Part shown: in pieces, positions 1 to 9,997 of the stretch | Numbering within the stretch: the first letter of the stretch is position 1 | Layout: each line of letters begins with the position of its first letter | NCBI GenBank assembly: GCA_963924555.1 | Contig: OZ004598.1 | Location: 4,116,501-4,180,500 of the forward strand | Source of the DNA: Crambe crambe | Lineage: Eukaryota; Porifera; Demospongiae; Poecilosclerida; Crambeidae | Length of the DNA: 64,000 nt | Direction: 5' to 3' | The notes under the pieces: generated by a model | What the model saw: the letters and a program-made list of their open reading frames with translations, nothing else | Databases searched by the model: none | Told to the model about the DNA's origin: nothing | Made by a program: the position numbers and the translations under genes

Positions 1-1316
1 AGAATAGTTCTCCAATAGCACAGCAGCCCAATCATTATTAATTGTATCAACCAGTCAAGGTGTTGTGTCATTGTTGAGCTATACTTGGAGGTCGAAGATG
101 CTGAAATAGAGTCTACCGGTAGATGGATTGGTGAATCTAAATCTCCGAGTTGATAGTAGTCTATCATCATTATCTAGAGCTAGTTAGCTAGCTAGCTAGA
201 CAGCTGAGTAATATTATAATTTCGAATAATTGGATATCAAATTGTATGCGCATGCGTATTATAGAAAAGATGGCTTCCACTAATTGAATTAGTCGAGTGC
301 TGTGCTCCGTAGTGTCTCCTTTTTCATCGACTCTTTCGAGGATCAACAGGTAGAAAAGATCGTAGTTTGTAGAATTTGGAGTGGATTTATCCAGAAATCA
401 TAGCTGTAGCTTGAGTGGTCCGAGAGATATGGTTGTCTAAGAAGAATAATAATAAGAATAAGGCCACTATTTGTAGAATCCTAGTTTCCTGTCCAAGAAG
501 ACATCCACAAGTGCTGCGGGCGGGCGGTTATTATAATTATTCTATTACTGGTTCGTTGTTTGTCTCAAGAGTCCTGTCTTTATTATTCACTAGTCTCGCG
601 GGCCACGAGACTAGTCATTCACCACGGGCTTTCCCAAAAAGAGCTGCGTGAAGCCAGCTCTACTGCGCGCATGAGCAATGGCAGGCGCTAGGCAGTAATA
701 ATATTTTTTGATGCGGTGACATTTTCAATACGCGGGCGATGGACAGGAAACAATCATTCTATTAATAGTGGCCTTAAAGGTCCTTTCTCACCTTCCACAA
801 GAGCTATGTAGCTATTAAATTAATATTATTTTCATATTAAAGGTCCTTTCTCACCCCCCACAAACTCCACCACTTCAACTATCTCATGTAAGTCACAGTT
901 GCTGAGTACAATAACCTATTGCTACAACCTATTTGAGCCTTTTCTACACCACACAACCAAAGTCTACTAACAAGAGAAACCTCAGCTCTACTTTTTAAAG
1001 TCAAATATCCCTAGCTACCTATTAAAAGTTTACATTAGTATGCATTACTGAAGTCCACTCCCCAATTTTAGCTGCCTCACCACATTTACCTTACTACTTC
1101 TGCTACTTCACTACTGAAGCCAGGATTATTTGCTCAAAAATGTGTTGGATGGGGTGGAGTGAAGTATTTCTAGTAGGGCTATGGGGTAGCAGGTAACAAC
1201 AGTATATAAAAGGGACTCATTGATACTACAGATACTGTAAAGTGCTTACCTGGCCATAGTTTAAGTTGGTTAATGCCCTCAGCTTCTGAGTTTAGAACCT
1301 TTCAGCTGTTGCTATA
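1..1316. other. Region without recognised gene; short palindromes
   Basis: I see no convincing coding exon here on either strand. The open frame at 415-651 has no ATG at its start (it opens at GTG) and no recognisable domain. Two local symmetries stand out: a GCTAGCTA-type palindromic run around 178-200, and a near-perfect inverted repeat at about 589-616 built on ACTAGTCTCGCGG and its complement. The second resembles the tips of the foldback elements found elsewhere in the window. The stretch may be an intron or upstream region of the NHL gene that follows. Confidence 0.4.
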
Positions 1317-1449
1317 ATGATGGCCCTCGGGTGGGCTGTGCCCTTGGTCATCATGATAGCAACAGCTCTCAGGTTCCTAAACTCCTTGACTTTGTGCAAT
1401 AACCTACACTTCTTTTACACATGTCTCTTGGTTTCCTCTCCCTGTCCAG

Positions 1450-1536
1450 ATGCACTTTCTGGAACTCTGATCGCAGGGATTACCATGGTTAATGTCATCA
1501 TTCTACTGATACAGATTATCGTTTACTTGACGAAAG
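1450..1536 (+). CDS. Candidate transmembrane exon of the NHL gene
   Basis: This is a possible exon upstream of the NHL exon. It has a pyrimidine-rich acceptor ending in CCAG just before 1450 and a GTTAGT donor after 1536. Its frame encodes a hydrophobic run of about 22 residues (GITMVNVIILLIQIIVYL) followed by a lysine, as expected for a membrane helix. Both exon ends are in phase 1, and its 3' phase joins exactly to an acceptor at about 1717 (TTACCAG), giving a continuous frame into the NHL repeats. If right, the NHL domain would sit on the cytosolic side of a membrane protein. The open frame continues upstream to 1317, but there it overlaps a DNA hairpin and may not be coding. Confidence 0.4.
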
Positions 1537-1680
1537 GTTAGTCAGTTGCCACGGAGATTAAACATTATTTTCCATGGACTATGGGCAGTATGACTTTTAT
1601 ACCGCCCACGCATGGGATATAAAATCCGCAGTACAATTTATAAATAGCACAGATTTATAAAACGTACCCAACAGCTACAT

Positions 1681-2496
1681 ATGAATTGCTTACTTTTTAA
1701 ATTTATCATTTTACCAGTTATACGTCCTGATATGGTGGTAGTGATTGGTGATATGATAGTCACAGTGGGAGATTCTGACAAACATGTCAACATCTATTCT
1801 AAAAAACTGTGGAGGAAAATAAGATCCTTCAAACTAGAGAAAAAAGGGGGAAAAGAACCATGTCCACGAGGAGTATCAACAGATGGTAAATATCTATTCA
1901 TTTCAGACAAAGCATATAAATCTATCACAAAGTACACAATTGAAGGTGAAAAAAAAGCTCAAACATTAAATTTTGATGGTTGTTGTGGCATTGCAATTGA
2001 CAAAGAGGAGAAAAGAGTATATGTAGCACATCAATCTGCTCATAAAATTGAAGTGCTGGGCTTGGATCTTAAATCGGTCAGCCTCGAATTTGGTGAAGAA
2101 GGTGATCAAAAGAAACAGTTCAAGCAACCTCGTGATGTGGCAGTGGCCAGAGTTGATGGCACTGTTTATGTTTATGTATCAGATACTGGCAATAACCGTA
2201 TACAAGTTTTCAAAGCTGATGGAGAATACGTCACAGAGTTTGGTAACACTGGTGATGACAAGCTTAGCGCACCTGCAGGAATATGCGTCGATCATGATAA
2301 CCGTGTATTGGTTGTTGATCATAATAATCACCGAGTATGTATCTTCAACTCCGGTGGAGAGTTACTCAAGTCATTTGGTAAAAACGAAGAAATCAAAGCA
2401 GATTTCAAAGACCTTATTGGCATAGCAGTTGGCCGTGATGGAAAGATCTACACAACAGACTATGCTGGTAACAGTCTGCAAGTTTTTGAACACTAA
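1681..2496 (+). CDS. NHL-repeat (beta-propeller) protein
   Basis: The frame encodes about 271 residues dominated by NHL repeats. Four are easy to see, each with the usual pattern of P-x-G-[IV]-x-V-D, a strand reading V-[VLI]-D-x-x-N-x-R-[VI]-x-[VI]-F, and a short G-turn. Examples are VYVSDTGNNRIQVF and VLVVDHNNHRVCIF; the last repeat ends IYTTDYAGNSLQVFEH just before the stop. Such repeats form a beta-propeller and occur in TRIM2/3- and TRIM71-like ubiquitin ligases and in many stand-alone animal proteins, where they bind RNA or protein. No RING or B-box is visible upstream in the window, so a TRIM identity cannot be claimed. The first ATG is at 1681, but an acceptor at about 1717 suggests this is really the last exon of a longer gene whose preceding exon encodes a membrane helix. 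Confidence 0.85.
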   Translation: MNCLLFKFIILPVIRPDMVVVIGDMIVTVGDSDKHVNIYSKKLWRKIRSFKLEKKGGKEPCPRGVSTDGKYLFISDKAYKSITKYTIEGEKKAQTLNFDGCCGIAIDKEEKRVYVAHQSAHKIEVLGLDLKSVSLEFGEEGDQKKQFKQPRDVAVARVDGTVYVYVSDTGNNRIQVFKADGEYVTEFGNTGDDKLSAPAGICVDHDNRVLVVDHNNHRVCIFNSGGELLKSFGKNEEIKADFKDLIGIAVGRDGKIYTTDYAGNSLQVFEH

Positions 2497-2880
2497 TATA
2501 ATGACTGCAACACATTAATTATTGAGTGCATATGATCAAATATTTTTTTTGAATATTACTATTAGTGTAGTTACTAGTATTAAATTTTTGTATTCAAGTT
2601 TTACTTGATAACATTATGAAATCAAGACTATATACATAGTTTCTTGCTGCATTATTCTTTCTTCTATTTTCTAATTTATACGTGTGCTTACAATCCTGTG
2701 GTTATAAATTTGTTGTTTTTTGAATATTACCATTAGTGCTACTGTAGTTACTAGTATTAAATTTTGTATACATGCATATTCAAGTTTTTATTTGATACAA
2801 AATCAAGACTTATGTACGTAGTTTTTTCTTACTGTATTTTTCAACAAGTAATAATTTCATGTTTTCTATTTTGTTGTTAC

Positions 2881-3076
2881 TACGGTGGAACCTCATTTAT
2901 TGTTTATCATCGGGACTTGGATTTGGAGAGAGTGCAATGCACTACAAGCATGAGTAATGGAGTTAACATTATTTTTGCTAGCTATGAATTATAATTATGC
3001 TTCAGTTACCCGGACTATCAAACTGGCAGCCTGGGAAAAAAGTTTGTGTCCAGATAACCAAAAGGTTCCACTGTAA
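2881..3076. mobile_element. pogo/Tigger-like MITE (copy 1)
   Basis: A non-autonomous element with inverted ends: the left end reads CGGTGGAACCTCATTTAT and the right end, read on the minus strand, ACAGTGGAACCTTTTGG. TA dinucleotides flank it, as expected for Tc1/mariner-pogo insertion. Other copies with the same CAGTGGAACC tips occur in the window. There is no transposase. Confidence 0.6.
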
Positions 3077-3082
3077 TTATTA

Positions 3083-3196
3083 CACCAGTCTCTTGTACAT
3101 CGAGTGTCTACTACTGCTAGCTACTGCTTTTATGGTCACTGCCTCTACTCTCACTCTGTCGGCTTGACGAGGAGGATCTTCCCCCTGCAGCAGGCA
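3083..3196 (-). pseudogene. Duplicated copy of VIRMA last exon (copy 1)
   Basis: About 110 bp nearly identical to the last coding exon of VIRMA at 13626-13775. It includes the serine-rich tail, the terminal codons for MYKRLV and the stop. A small insertion in the serine run distinguishes it from the other copies. No other VIRMA exon lies nearby, so it is a stranded fragment. It marks the left edge of the first unit of the tandem segmental array. Confidence 0.75.
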
Positions 3197-3801
3197 GAAG
3201 GCTTATCTAAGTGGATTGTAGGCACTAAGCTTATCTAAGTGCTTTGAGGTAAGCATTACAGCTTTCTAAGTTCTATGTATGCAGCTGCCTGTCACTTACA
3301 TATAAACTCACAGCAAAATCTTCTAAGGAGTTGAAGCACAAATGAATATCAGCACAAGAGCCTAGGAATAACTTGCTTGCTCGCTTGCTGTGACTCAAAT
3401 GTTGTACATTGCCCTAGTAAAATATCAAGTCTATCACAAACATATATACATTCGTACCTGCAAAGATTTAAACCTCTCGCAAATACTGGATATAAGTGAA
3501 CATGGAATACATCTAGAATTTAGATGAGAATTCAAAGAAGCAAGACTCATACTGGATAGTTCATCCTCCACTTCCTTCAGCTTTTCGATGAGATTCTCTC
3601 TAATTTTTTTCCTTTTGGAATATTAGCTACTTACCAAATTCTCGAGCTCTAAAAACGAGATAATTTGTGAACATTCTGTAGTGAGCAATCCGACACTTAC
3701 ACTGTTTTCCTGTTCTTTGCTAGGTAAGTGAAGGAGTTTACATGAAATTCACACACTGGAATGCTACAGAAAAATATGCTATGCTATGCTACTATAATAG
3801 G

Positions 3802-3960
3802 CCTTGCCCCTTGATCATTCATCAATTCTTAACCAAAATTCTAGTTTAATGCATCAACAGAGAGCTGATTATCCACTCTCTCTGCCGGTATTTTGTAATT
3901 TGAAATTAGGTTAAGAATCGAGAAAGTTATAGCAATTATAGTGAATGATAAGGGGCAAGG
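3802..3960. mobile_element. Long-TIR foldback element, family GATCATTCA (copy 1)
   Basis: A nearly palindromic 160 bp segment. The left arm reads CCTTGCCCCTTGATCATTCA and continues with TTCTTAACCAAA; the right arm is its reverse complement with a few changes (GGTTAAGAATCGAG, then TGAATGATAAGGGGCAAGG). The loop holds an AGAGAGCTGATTATCC motif. Two further copies at about 15258 and 35960 share arms and loop, so this is a dispersed MITE family. No coding capacity. Confidence 0.75.
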
Positions 3961-4489
3961 TGAATGCAAATAGACTTTAGGCACTGTATCATGCTATACA
4001 TGTGGAATCAAAGAGGACAACCTCTGATATAACAAGAACAACCTCTGACATAAGGACAACCTGAATAGATGTTCACATTCAAAAAATAAGAATGCTGGCC
4101 AGAGTATAGCTACATTTTTTACTCCAATAGCTTAATTGTTGGCTAATTCTCCTTAAGTGCTCTCTGTGAGTGATATGGAGGAAATTGTGGACGTATGGCA
4201 GTTTGACATAAACTAGCTACACTCCAGCTTTGCTTCACTTTGAAGTTTCTTGGGGCTGGAATTTCTGCCCCAAGCTTCCCAGCTGAAGAATCCTCTGTCC
4301 TAATGCGAGATCAGAACTCTTGTACATACCAACACTGCAAGCTGCAGCTACCACAATTATAAGGCAGCTCCTGCATACCTTGTGAGTTAGCCAACTATAT
4401 CATTCACCTTCTGCAATTAATTGTAAAATTGTTATGTTAAGCAGCTATCCAGCCTTACAGTGGAACCTTGAACACACTTGGGACTCGAC

Positions 4490-4493
<4 letters not shown>

Positions 4494-4550
<57 letters not shown>
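4494..4550. repeat. (CT)n microsatellite
   Basis: About 57 bp of perfect CT dinucleotides followed by a short (AC)n run, in intergenic DNA of duplicated unit A. Open frames reading SLSLSL or REREER across it are artefacts of the repeat. Confidence 0.95.
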
Positions 4551-4567
<17 letters not shown>

Positions 4568-4702
4568 GTCCCTTTTAGACATTGCAGCTGCTGTGAAAGA
4601 ATGATCGCTAAACACATGCGCACGCATGCTTGTTCATTCCTTAGGAAGTGTGCTCTGGTGTAATTATTACATTACTTAGAGTCATCATCTAGCTGGCTAC
4701 AA

Positions 4703-5611
4703 CTAACTATTTCTTGCACAACATGTACAGCATTTGTTTTTGCAGACGGAACAGAACTTCTTAATAGCGTCCCTAACTGGCTTCAGCACTATTATAGTGG
4801 CAATAGGGGTGCAAAATGCCACGAAGACGAGCACAGACTGCAGCAACTGTCTGCCTATGATGCCAGCCAGTGAGTCGAAGGTCTTCTTTTGAGCCAGGGG
4901 GGAAAATGTAGACACTGAATTCAAAATTACATTCAGGATAGCACCAGATGTGAGAATGATTGAATTCTTAGCAATGGCTTTTTTAATCTCGATGCTTCCT
5001 TCCAACACAGCTTTCTTCACATAGCATTGACTAATGATGGTGAAGGTAATAATGATAATCATACATCCAAGCACTATGACTGAAACCGTAATACTTTGTG
5101 CGAAAAATAACGGAGAAAGCTTAGTTCCACAAAATCCGTTCAATTCGAATGTTTTAGTATCAGCAGCATAGGACATTCCAAATAGAACTGCCACTACCCA
5201 ACTTATGGATATGTATGGAATGATGACATACCACTTGAGCTTTTTGGTGCCGTATTTCATAAATATATACACCATGATAGCATAGAGAGTGATAGATGGC
5301 ATGTAGGCCATTTTACTCACATTGAGCATAATGAATATCACTTTACATAGAGCTGTAGAATCCACTTCATCATCCGAGAGGATGATAATTGGGTAGCTGA
5401 GTAGAATAAAGGCCCGGGCAGTCAGCTGAACAATTTTAGCAGCAAAGATATTGAGGAGAGTTGCTCTCACTTTCCAGTTAATGGCATTGGCTAGGGGAAA
5501 AGCAATGATGCATAATATGCAGAGAACCATAGCAGGAAGTATGGCGAAAAAGAACAGCACTAACTGAAGGGCAGAATTTGCCAATTGAACTTGTGTCAGA
5601 TTGGATGACAT
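4703..5611 (-). CDS. Divergent seven-transmembrane receptor, paralogue A
   Basis: An intronless gene for 302 residues starting at the MSSNLT methionine (5611); a GTG four codons upstream is not needed. Seven hydrophobic segments are visible at roughly residues 15-40, 50-76, 86-112, 123-145, 162-190, 208-232 and 248-274. A cysteine at the start of segment 3 (STALCK) and one in the second outer loop (GFCGTK) could form the usual class A disulfide. DRY and NPxxY are not conserved; the last helix instead reads FCTPIATIIVLKPVRDAIKK, with a helix-8-like basic stretch. The tail ends in a cysteine cluster (CCTCC) that could be palmitoylated. Family-level homology to rhodopsin-like receptors is likely and the ligand is unknown. 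A paralogue about 90% identical by eye lies at 9998-10906 in the neighbouring duplicated unit. Confidence 0.82.
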   Translation of the reverse strand: MSSNLTQVQLANSALQLVLFFFAILPAMVLCILCIIAFPLANAINWKVRATLLNIFAAKIVQLTARAFILLSYPIIILSDDEVDSTALCKVIFIMLNVSKMAYMPSITLYAIMVYIFMKYGTKKLKWYVIIPYISISWVVAVLFGMSYAADTKTFELNGFCGTKLSPLFFAQSITVSVIVLGCMIIIITFTIISQCYVKKAVLEGSIEIKKAIAKNSIILTSGAILNVILNSVSTFSPLAQKKTFDSLAGIIGRQLLQSVLVFVAFCTPIATIIVLKPVRDAIKKFCSVCKNKCCTCCARNS

Positions 5612-5939
5612 GGTAATAGCCACAGACTACCTCTTTATTAGCTAGAATTGGCCAACAGTTAGAGAGCTCACTGATAGGTATAGAGCTAGAACTAATAATT
5701 CACACTGGAAAATGTAGAAACTTTTTACCACTTGGTGTCTCAGGAGTTAAGTTTTTGCATTACTGTCATTTACACTTCACATTCTGACCATTGACAGATG
5801 CTAGTTGAATGTGCATGCATGGGCATGTCATGCAGCCATGCATCTGGTACATTCAAATTCATGCTTCCATACATAATAGTCCTTGCATGGTTGTATTAAC
5901 AGCCAGGTTGTGGTGATAAAACTTATGGCAAGTGACTTC

Positions 5940-6680
5940 TCATCTGAGATTGTATAAACTCCAAGTTGGGCACCAGCACTGCATGCAAATGCGATTGCAA
6001 ACAATCCGCTTGAAATGGGTCACTATAGCTTTAATTGTTTGCTAGTTATTTAACTTCCCCGACCTACCTGAGCTCCAGAATACCATCAGCTACCTCTGAT
6101 GTACAGATCGTTTATGATAGTGTGTCCAATCTGATTCTCAACACATTCAGTAGAAAAAGCAGCATCTGAGAGATAGGGCAGTTCTTTCAGGAGGATATCA
6201 GAGGAGCTACTTCTGTCTCTGATGATTCGATACAAGTGTGGCTTGGTCTCTTCCCTGCCACCATTGCTAACCTCATAGGAAACGATTCATTCACATTGAT
6301 CATTAGAGGAATAAAGAAGAATCAAGTCCAGTTTCGATTTGGAGCTGATCGTGACATGGTCACCTTCATATTTTGACCACACTACCATGAAATCCACATC
6401 ACACGACAAGCAGCTGCTGTCACCAAGACACATGAAGTGTGTGGTGCTGTTCGAGAAATCATTGAGTCAGCGATCAAGACAGTCACCTCTCGCATGAACT
6501 ATGCCTTCACTGTCAGCTATCAGCTTGCATTTGAGTGTCCCACTCACCCTGGGAGGGACCACCTTTGTGTGGTGGACAACAGAGAGACCTCTCCCCACTT
6601 AATGGACTGTCTGTACGATCTCAAAGATCCCCAACCTATAGAAATGCGGAGTCAACACTTAGTGTGACTCGGGAAGGTAA
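5940..6680 (+). pseudogene. Decayed C-terminal domain of an immune-receptor-like protein, unit A
   Basis: From about 6229 the plus strand reads a conserved segment beginning LFPATIANLIGNDSFT, passing RNRVxFRFGAD-type residues, hitting an in-frame TGA at 6374-6376, and resuming as PHYHEIHITRQ, then CGAVREIIESAI and YQLAFECPTHPG, up to LMDCLYDLKDP. This pattern resembles the C-terminal part of large cnidarian and sponge proteins that combine death domains with NACHT-, Roco- or ankyrin-type modules (family assignment from memory, moderate). The stop codon and lack of upstream domains make it a relic. The same segment with the same stop occurs in unit B at about 11500-11950. Confidence 0.6.
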
Positions 6681-7005
6681 GATGGTGTGTGTGTGTGTTT
6701 AGTGTGCATAATTTATTGATACATGATATCATGATCATATCCATGCATTCCACTGATATAATTATAGGCATCCTTATTTTCTCTGTAGCCTATGACATTG
6801 TATGGACCAAACCCTTTATCTCAGTCACGTGAGTTATTTGTAACCTTTTGCTCCTTCAATGCTGCACCAGTGTTTCAATGTCCTCAGGGGTGTAGGAAAG
6901 GGGAGGGGAGGGGGAGCAAGCAATCACTTGAGAAAGTTAGTAACTAAGAGCAGAGGTTAAATACTGCGCTGGGAGCAAAAGAACCAGCATGAAAACTAGT
7001 CTGGC

Positions 7006-7078
7006 ATCGCCAGCCCAGCTTTTCTTCTTTTTTGGGAGAAAAGAAGAAGAGCTGGGCTGGCGATGCCAGACTACATGA
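7006..7078. mobile_element. Foldback element, TAGTCTGGC family (copy 1)
   Basis: A tight hairpin with 30 bp arms: TAGTCTGGCATCGCCAGCCC on the left and its exact complement on the right, separated by about 14 bp. A second member with the same TAGTCTGGC tips but a different interior is at about 53815-53908. Probably a MITE; no coding sequence. Confidence 0.7.
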
Positions 7079-7799
7079 AAACCAATTAATATAGAGTACA
7101 AAGCTTAAAATTTTTTTGATCATCTGAAAAGGCCTCAAACAAGAAAGCCTTGAACAGCAACAGCTAGAAGCTACAAGTAAGCTTGAGAAAGCAGCAAGAA
7201 AGCCACCAAAACCATCAGCAGCAAGAGTGAAGGATAGGAACTAAGCAAACAAGCTATGACCACAGTAAGCAGTATAGTACTGGCCGGCCGGATCCTTAAT
7301 CTGACATCATAATCACACGCACAATGTTGCTCAAGCAGATCTGGCTTTGAAAAGGGTTATCTTGGAGAGTGCTGAATTGTTGGGCTACAAGCAGTATGAA
7401 TGCAAAAGCTGTGACTGTACTTTTGTACCATTACCCACAGGATATCTTGAAGCCACACCCCATTATGAAATATGACGTGTTACGTACATCCATCCAGAAA
7501 AAATCTGGACACTCACAGAACAACTTGACCATGCGAGTTTGACCAGACCCTTATTTTTTCAACCGCCCTGCGAAAAAAATAAGTGGGCTGGCTCCTTTTT
7601 TAAAAATTTGTTAAACAGATTCTAATCATAACTGATACCGTATCTTATCCTCAAAAATGTAGCTAAAATAATACAACATTTTATGTAGTTCCATAGTCTT
7701 TCACTTAATTCCAGTGTCTTGCCTTCCTCCAACCGTGATGGACATCCTGTGTTTCCCGCTAGCTACAAGACTCTAAAGTGAACTTGGCTCAATAAAATA

Positions 7800-8015
7800 C
7801 TCTGAATTTGGAACGTTATTCCTTGAGGATAAAACTGGTGCCCAAATCGGTGCCTTTAAATTCAAATATCACATGGATGTCCAAAGTATCAACTGCCAAG
7901 TATTTCAAGAGTGGTTTAGTGGGGTGGGAAACAACCTGTGTCCTGGGAGACTCTGATTTCCATACTGGAAGATATTGGATTAAACCAACTTATTAGAAAT
8001 GTTTAAGTGTAGAAT
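7800..8015 (+). pseudogene. Death-domain relic, unit A
   Basis: Read across one frameshift, the plus strand gives a death-fold pattern: DKTGAQIGAF, then SINCQVFQEWFSG, then PVSWETLISILEDIGL and NQL. The W-x-x-L-I-x-x-L-x-x-I-G-L signature is typical of helices 5 and 6 of death domains. A single missing base just before the VSWET segment breaks the frame. It lies downstream of the decayed C-terminal-domain fragment, so both may come from one gene. The equivalent in unit B (about 12600-12815) keeps this position in frame but is broken elsewhere. Confidence 0.6.
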
Positions 8016-8808
8016 TATGTTTTGTACCTACTCTGTTTATAATCTTTTTGTGAAGGGTGGGGCTGAGCTATCGGATACAACTGTCACAGGGAAGTGCTCT
8101 GCAGGAACCATCGGTGAGCAAGAAACACTGTGTACCTGTCTTTGGATATTATTTGGTGATAGTTTACATAAGAAATTCTTATATCAGTAATAGCTTTTAG
8201 CTTTATAAAGATCATACCCATCATGGCTTCCCCAGACTCACTAACACACTACTGTATGTCCCAGGTAAAAATCAAAATTCATTTTTTAGCACTCCATACT
8301 TATATAGTAAACTTAGGGGCTGGAACTTAGCGTGGAGACAATACAACCATCACAGGTGATTGCCCTCCCTTATTCCTTATTTTCATAAACCTAGTAATTT
8401 CTTAGCATAGTTGGTTGTGCCATATATGAACACATGTATTAGCTATAATTACCAACATGTAAGACATTAATAGAGCACATGATGATGTAATAGGATAGGC
8501 TAGTGAGCAGCTGTCTCAGTTCAATTTTGAGTCAAGATATATAATATTACATTGGTAGCAGAGAATGGTTGTTGAAGCAGTAACAAGCTATACAGATGGC
8601 CACCCACCGTCATATCAGCCTACCCAGCCTTTGTCCTTTGTAGAGGTTGTCCTCTTTTGGAGAGTGTATATACAAAGATTGTTGAGTGAGGCTATTGGAG
8701 ATAACTTATACAAACTGTTTGCTCTAATTATAGCTACCATGATTGGTCAAATTATTACATAGCTACCAAGTAGGAAAAAAAAAAATCCTGCATGTATAGC
8801 CAGTTTCT

Positions 8809-8928
8809 ACACCAGTCTCTTGTACATCGAGTGTCTACTGCTGCTACTGCTTTTATGGTCACTGCCTCTACTCTCACTCTGTCGGCTTGATGAGGAGGAT
8901 CTTCCCCCTGTAGCAGGCAGACTGGAAT
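8809..8928 (-). pseudogene. Duplicated copy of VIRMA last exon (copy 2)
   Basis: Near-identical to the VIRMA terminal exon: serine/arginine-rich tail, MYKRLV codons and stop. It sits at the junction between duplicated units A and B and has no other VIRMA exons beside it, so it is not expected to be expressed as VIRMA. Confidence 0.75.
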
Positions 8929-9385
8929 GCTACATAAAAATATGCTATGCTACGCTACTATAATAGGATGCAAGCAGCTATGACAAATGTGTTGAAGACT
9001 GATCTCCTTTACGTGTTACATTGGGTTACAAACTCGTCATTTCTATATGGGTACCTGTGGCAACTGAAGATGTCGCATGTTGGCTTCAACTATATTGGAA
9101 ATCCTGCAGCTTTCCAGCACAGATGTTGACAAGAGGTCATTCTGAATAATTACTTCCAGGATCCATTTCTGGATTGATACCTTTTCATCTGGAGAAACTG
9201 TTTAACTTTTGCCGACTGAGCTTCTGTCAGCCAATGCACTTACCACTGAAAACAAGTGAACCTCGTGCAACTAGCAACAGACACTAAACTTACACTCGTA
9301 CTCGTCACCTAAATCCATTTTTTTTCTGGCAGTCAGCATCACATGAACATGTACAGTGCCTAGTGTACTAAAGTCTATTTACAAG

Positions 9386-9890
9386 AATGCTGGCCAGAGT
9401 ATAGCTACTCCAATAGCTTGTTGGCTAATCCTTAAGTGCTCTCCGAGAGTGATATGGAAGAAATTGTGGACGTATGGCAGTTTGACATAAACTAGCTACA
9501 CTCCAGCTTTGCTTCACTTTGAAGTTTCTTGGAGCAGGAATTTCTGCCCCAAGCTTCCCTCCTCTGTCCTAATGCGAGATCAGAACTCTTGTACATACCA
9601 ACACTGCAAGCTGCAGCTACCACAATTATAAGGCAGCTCCTGCATACCTTGTGAGTTAGCCAACTATATCATTCACCTTCTGCAAATTAATTGTAAAATT
9701 ATTATGTTAAGCAGCTATCCAGCCTTACAGTGGAACCTTGGGACTGGCCAGAGTATAGCTACATTTTTTACTCCAATAGCTTGTTGGCTAATTCTCCTTA
9801 AGTGCTCTCTGAGAGTGATATGGAGGAAATTGTGGACGTATGGCAGTTTGACATAAACTAGCTACACTCCAGCTTTGCTTCACTCGCATG
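9386..9890. repeat. Internal tandem duplication in unit B
   Basis: A block of about 145 bp (starting near GGCCAGAGTATAGCTAC and including GTGGACGTATGGCAGTTTG) occurs at about 9386-9525 and again at 9743-9888. Unit A has it once, at 4097-4242. Unit B therefore suffered an extra local duplication of about 357 bp after, or during, the segmental duplication. Confidence 0.8.
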
Positions 9891-9997
9891 CTCGTTCATT
9901 CCTTAGGAAGTGTGCTCTAATGTAATTATTATATTACTCAGAATCATTATCTAGCTGGCTACAACTAAGCTATAGCTAGCTAGCTGGCTATGTGTAG

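Noticed and set aside
4432-4663. Open frames reading SLSLSL or REREER over (CT)n arrays (also near 17000, 18100, 20800, 40550, 49100)
   Set aside because: They are produced by the dinucleotide repeat in three frames on each strand and lack any domain or flanking coding pattern.
4703-5623. Start of the 7TM gene at the upstream codon (5623)
   Set aside because: That codon is GTG; the first ATG (MSSNLT) at 5611 is a sufficient start and the same holds for the paralogue.
6437-6667. A short intact gene beginning at 6437
   Set aside because: The frame opens at GTG, is the downstream part of a larger domain cut by a TGA at 6374, and has a decayed twin in unit B; better read as a pseudogene fragment.
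8565-8762. A small membrane protein frame
   Set aside because: The equivalent DNA in unit B (about 13430-13560) is not open, and the sequence resembles the dispersed GTCCTTTGTAGAGGTTGTCC repeat.
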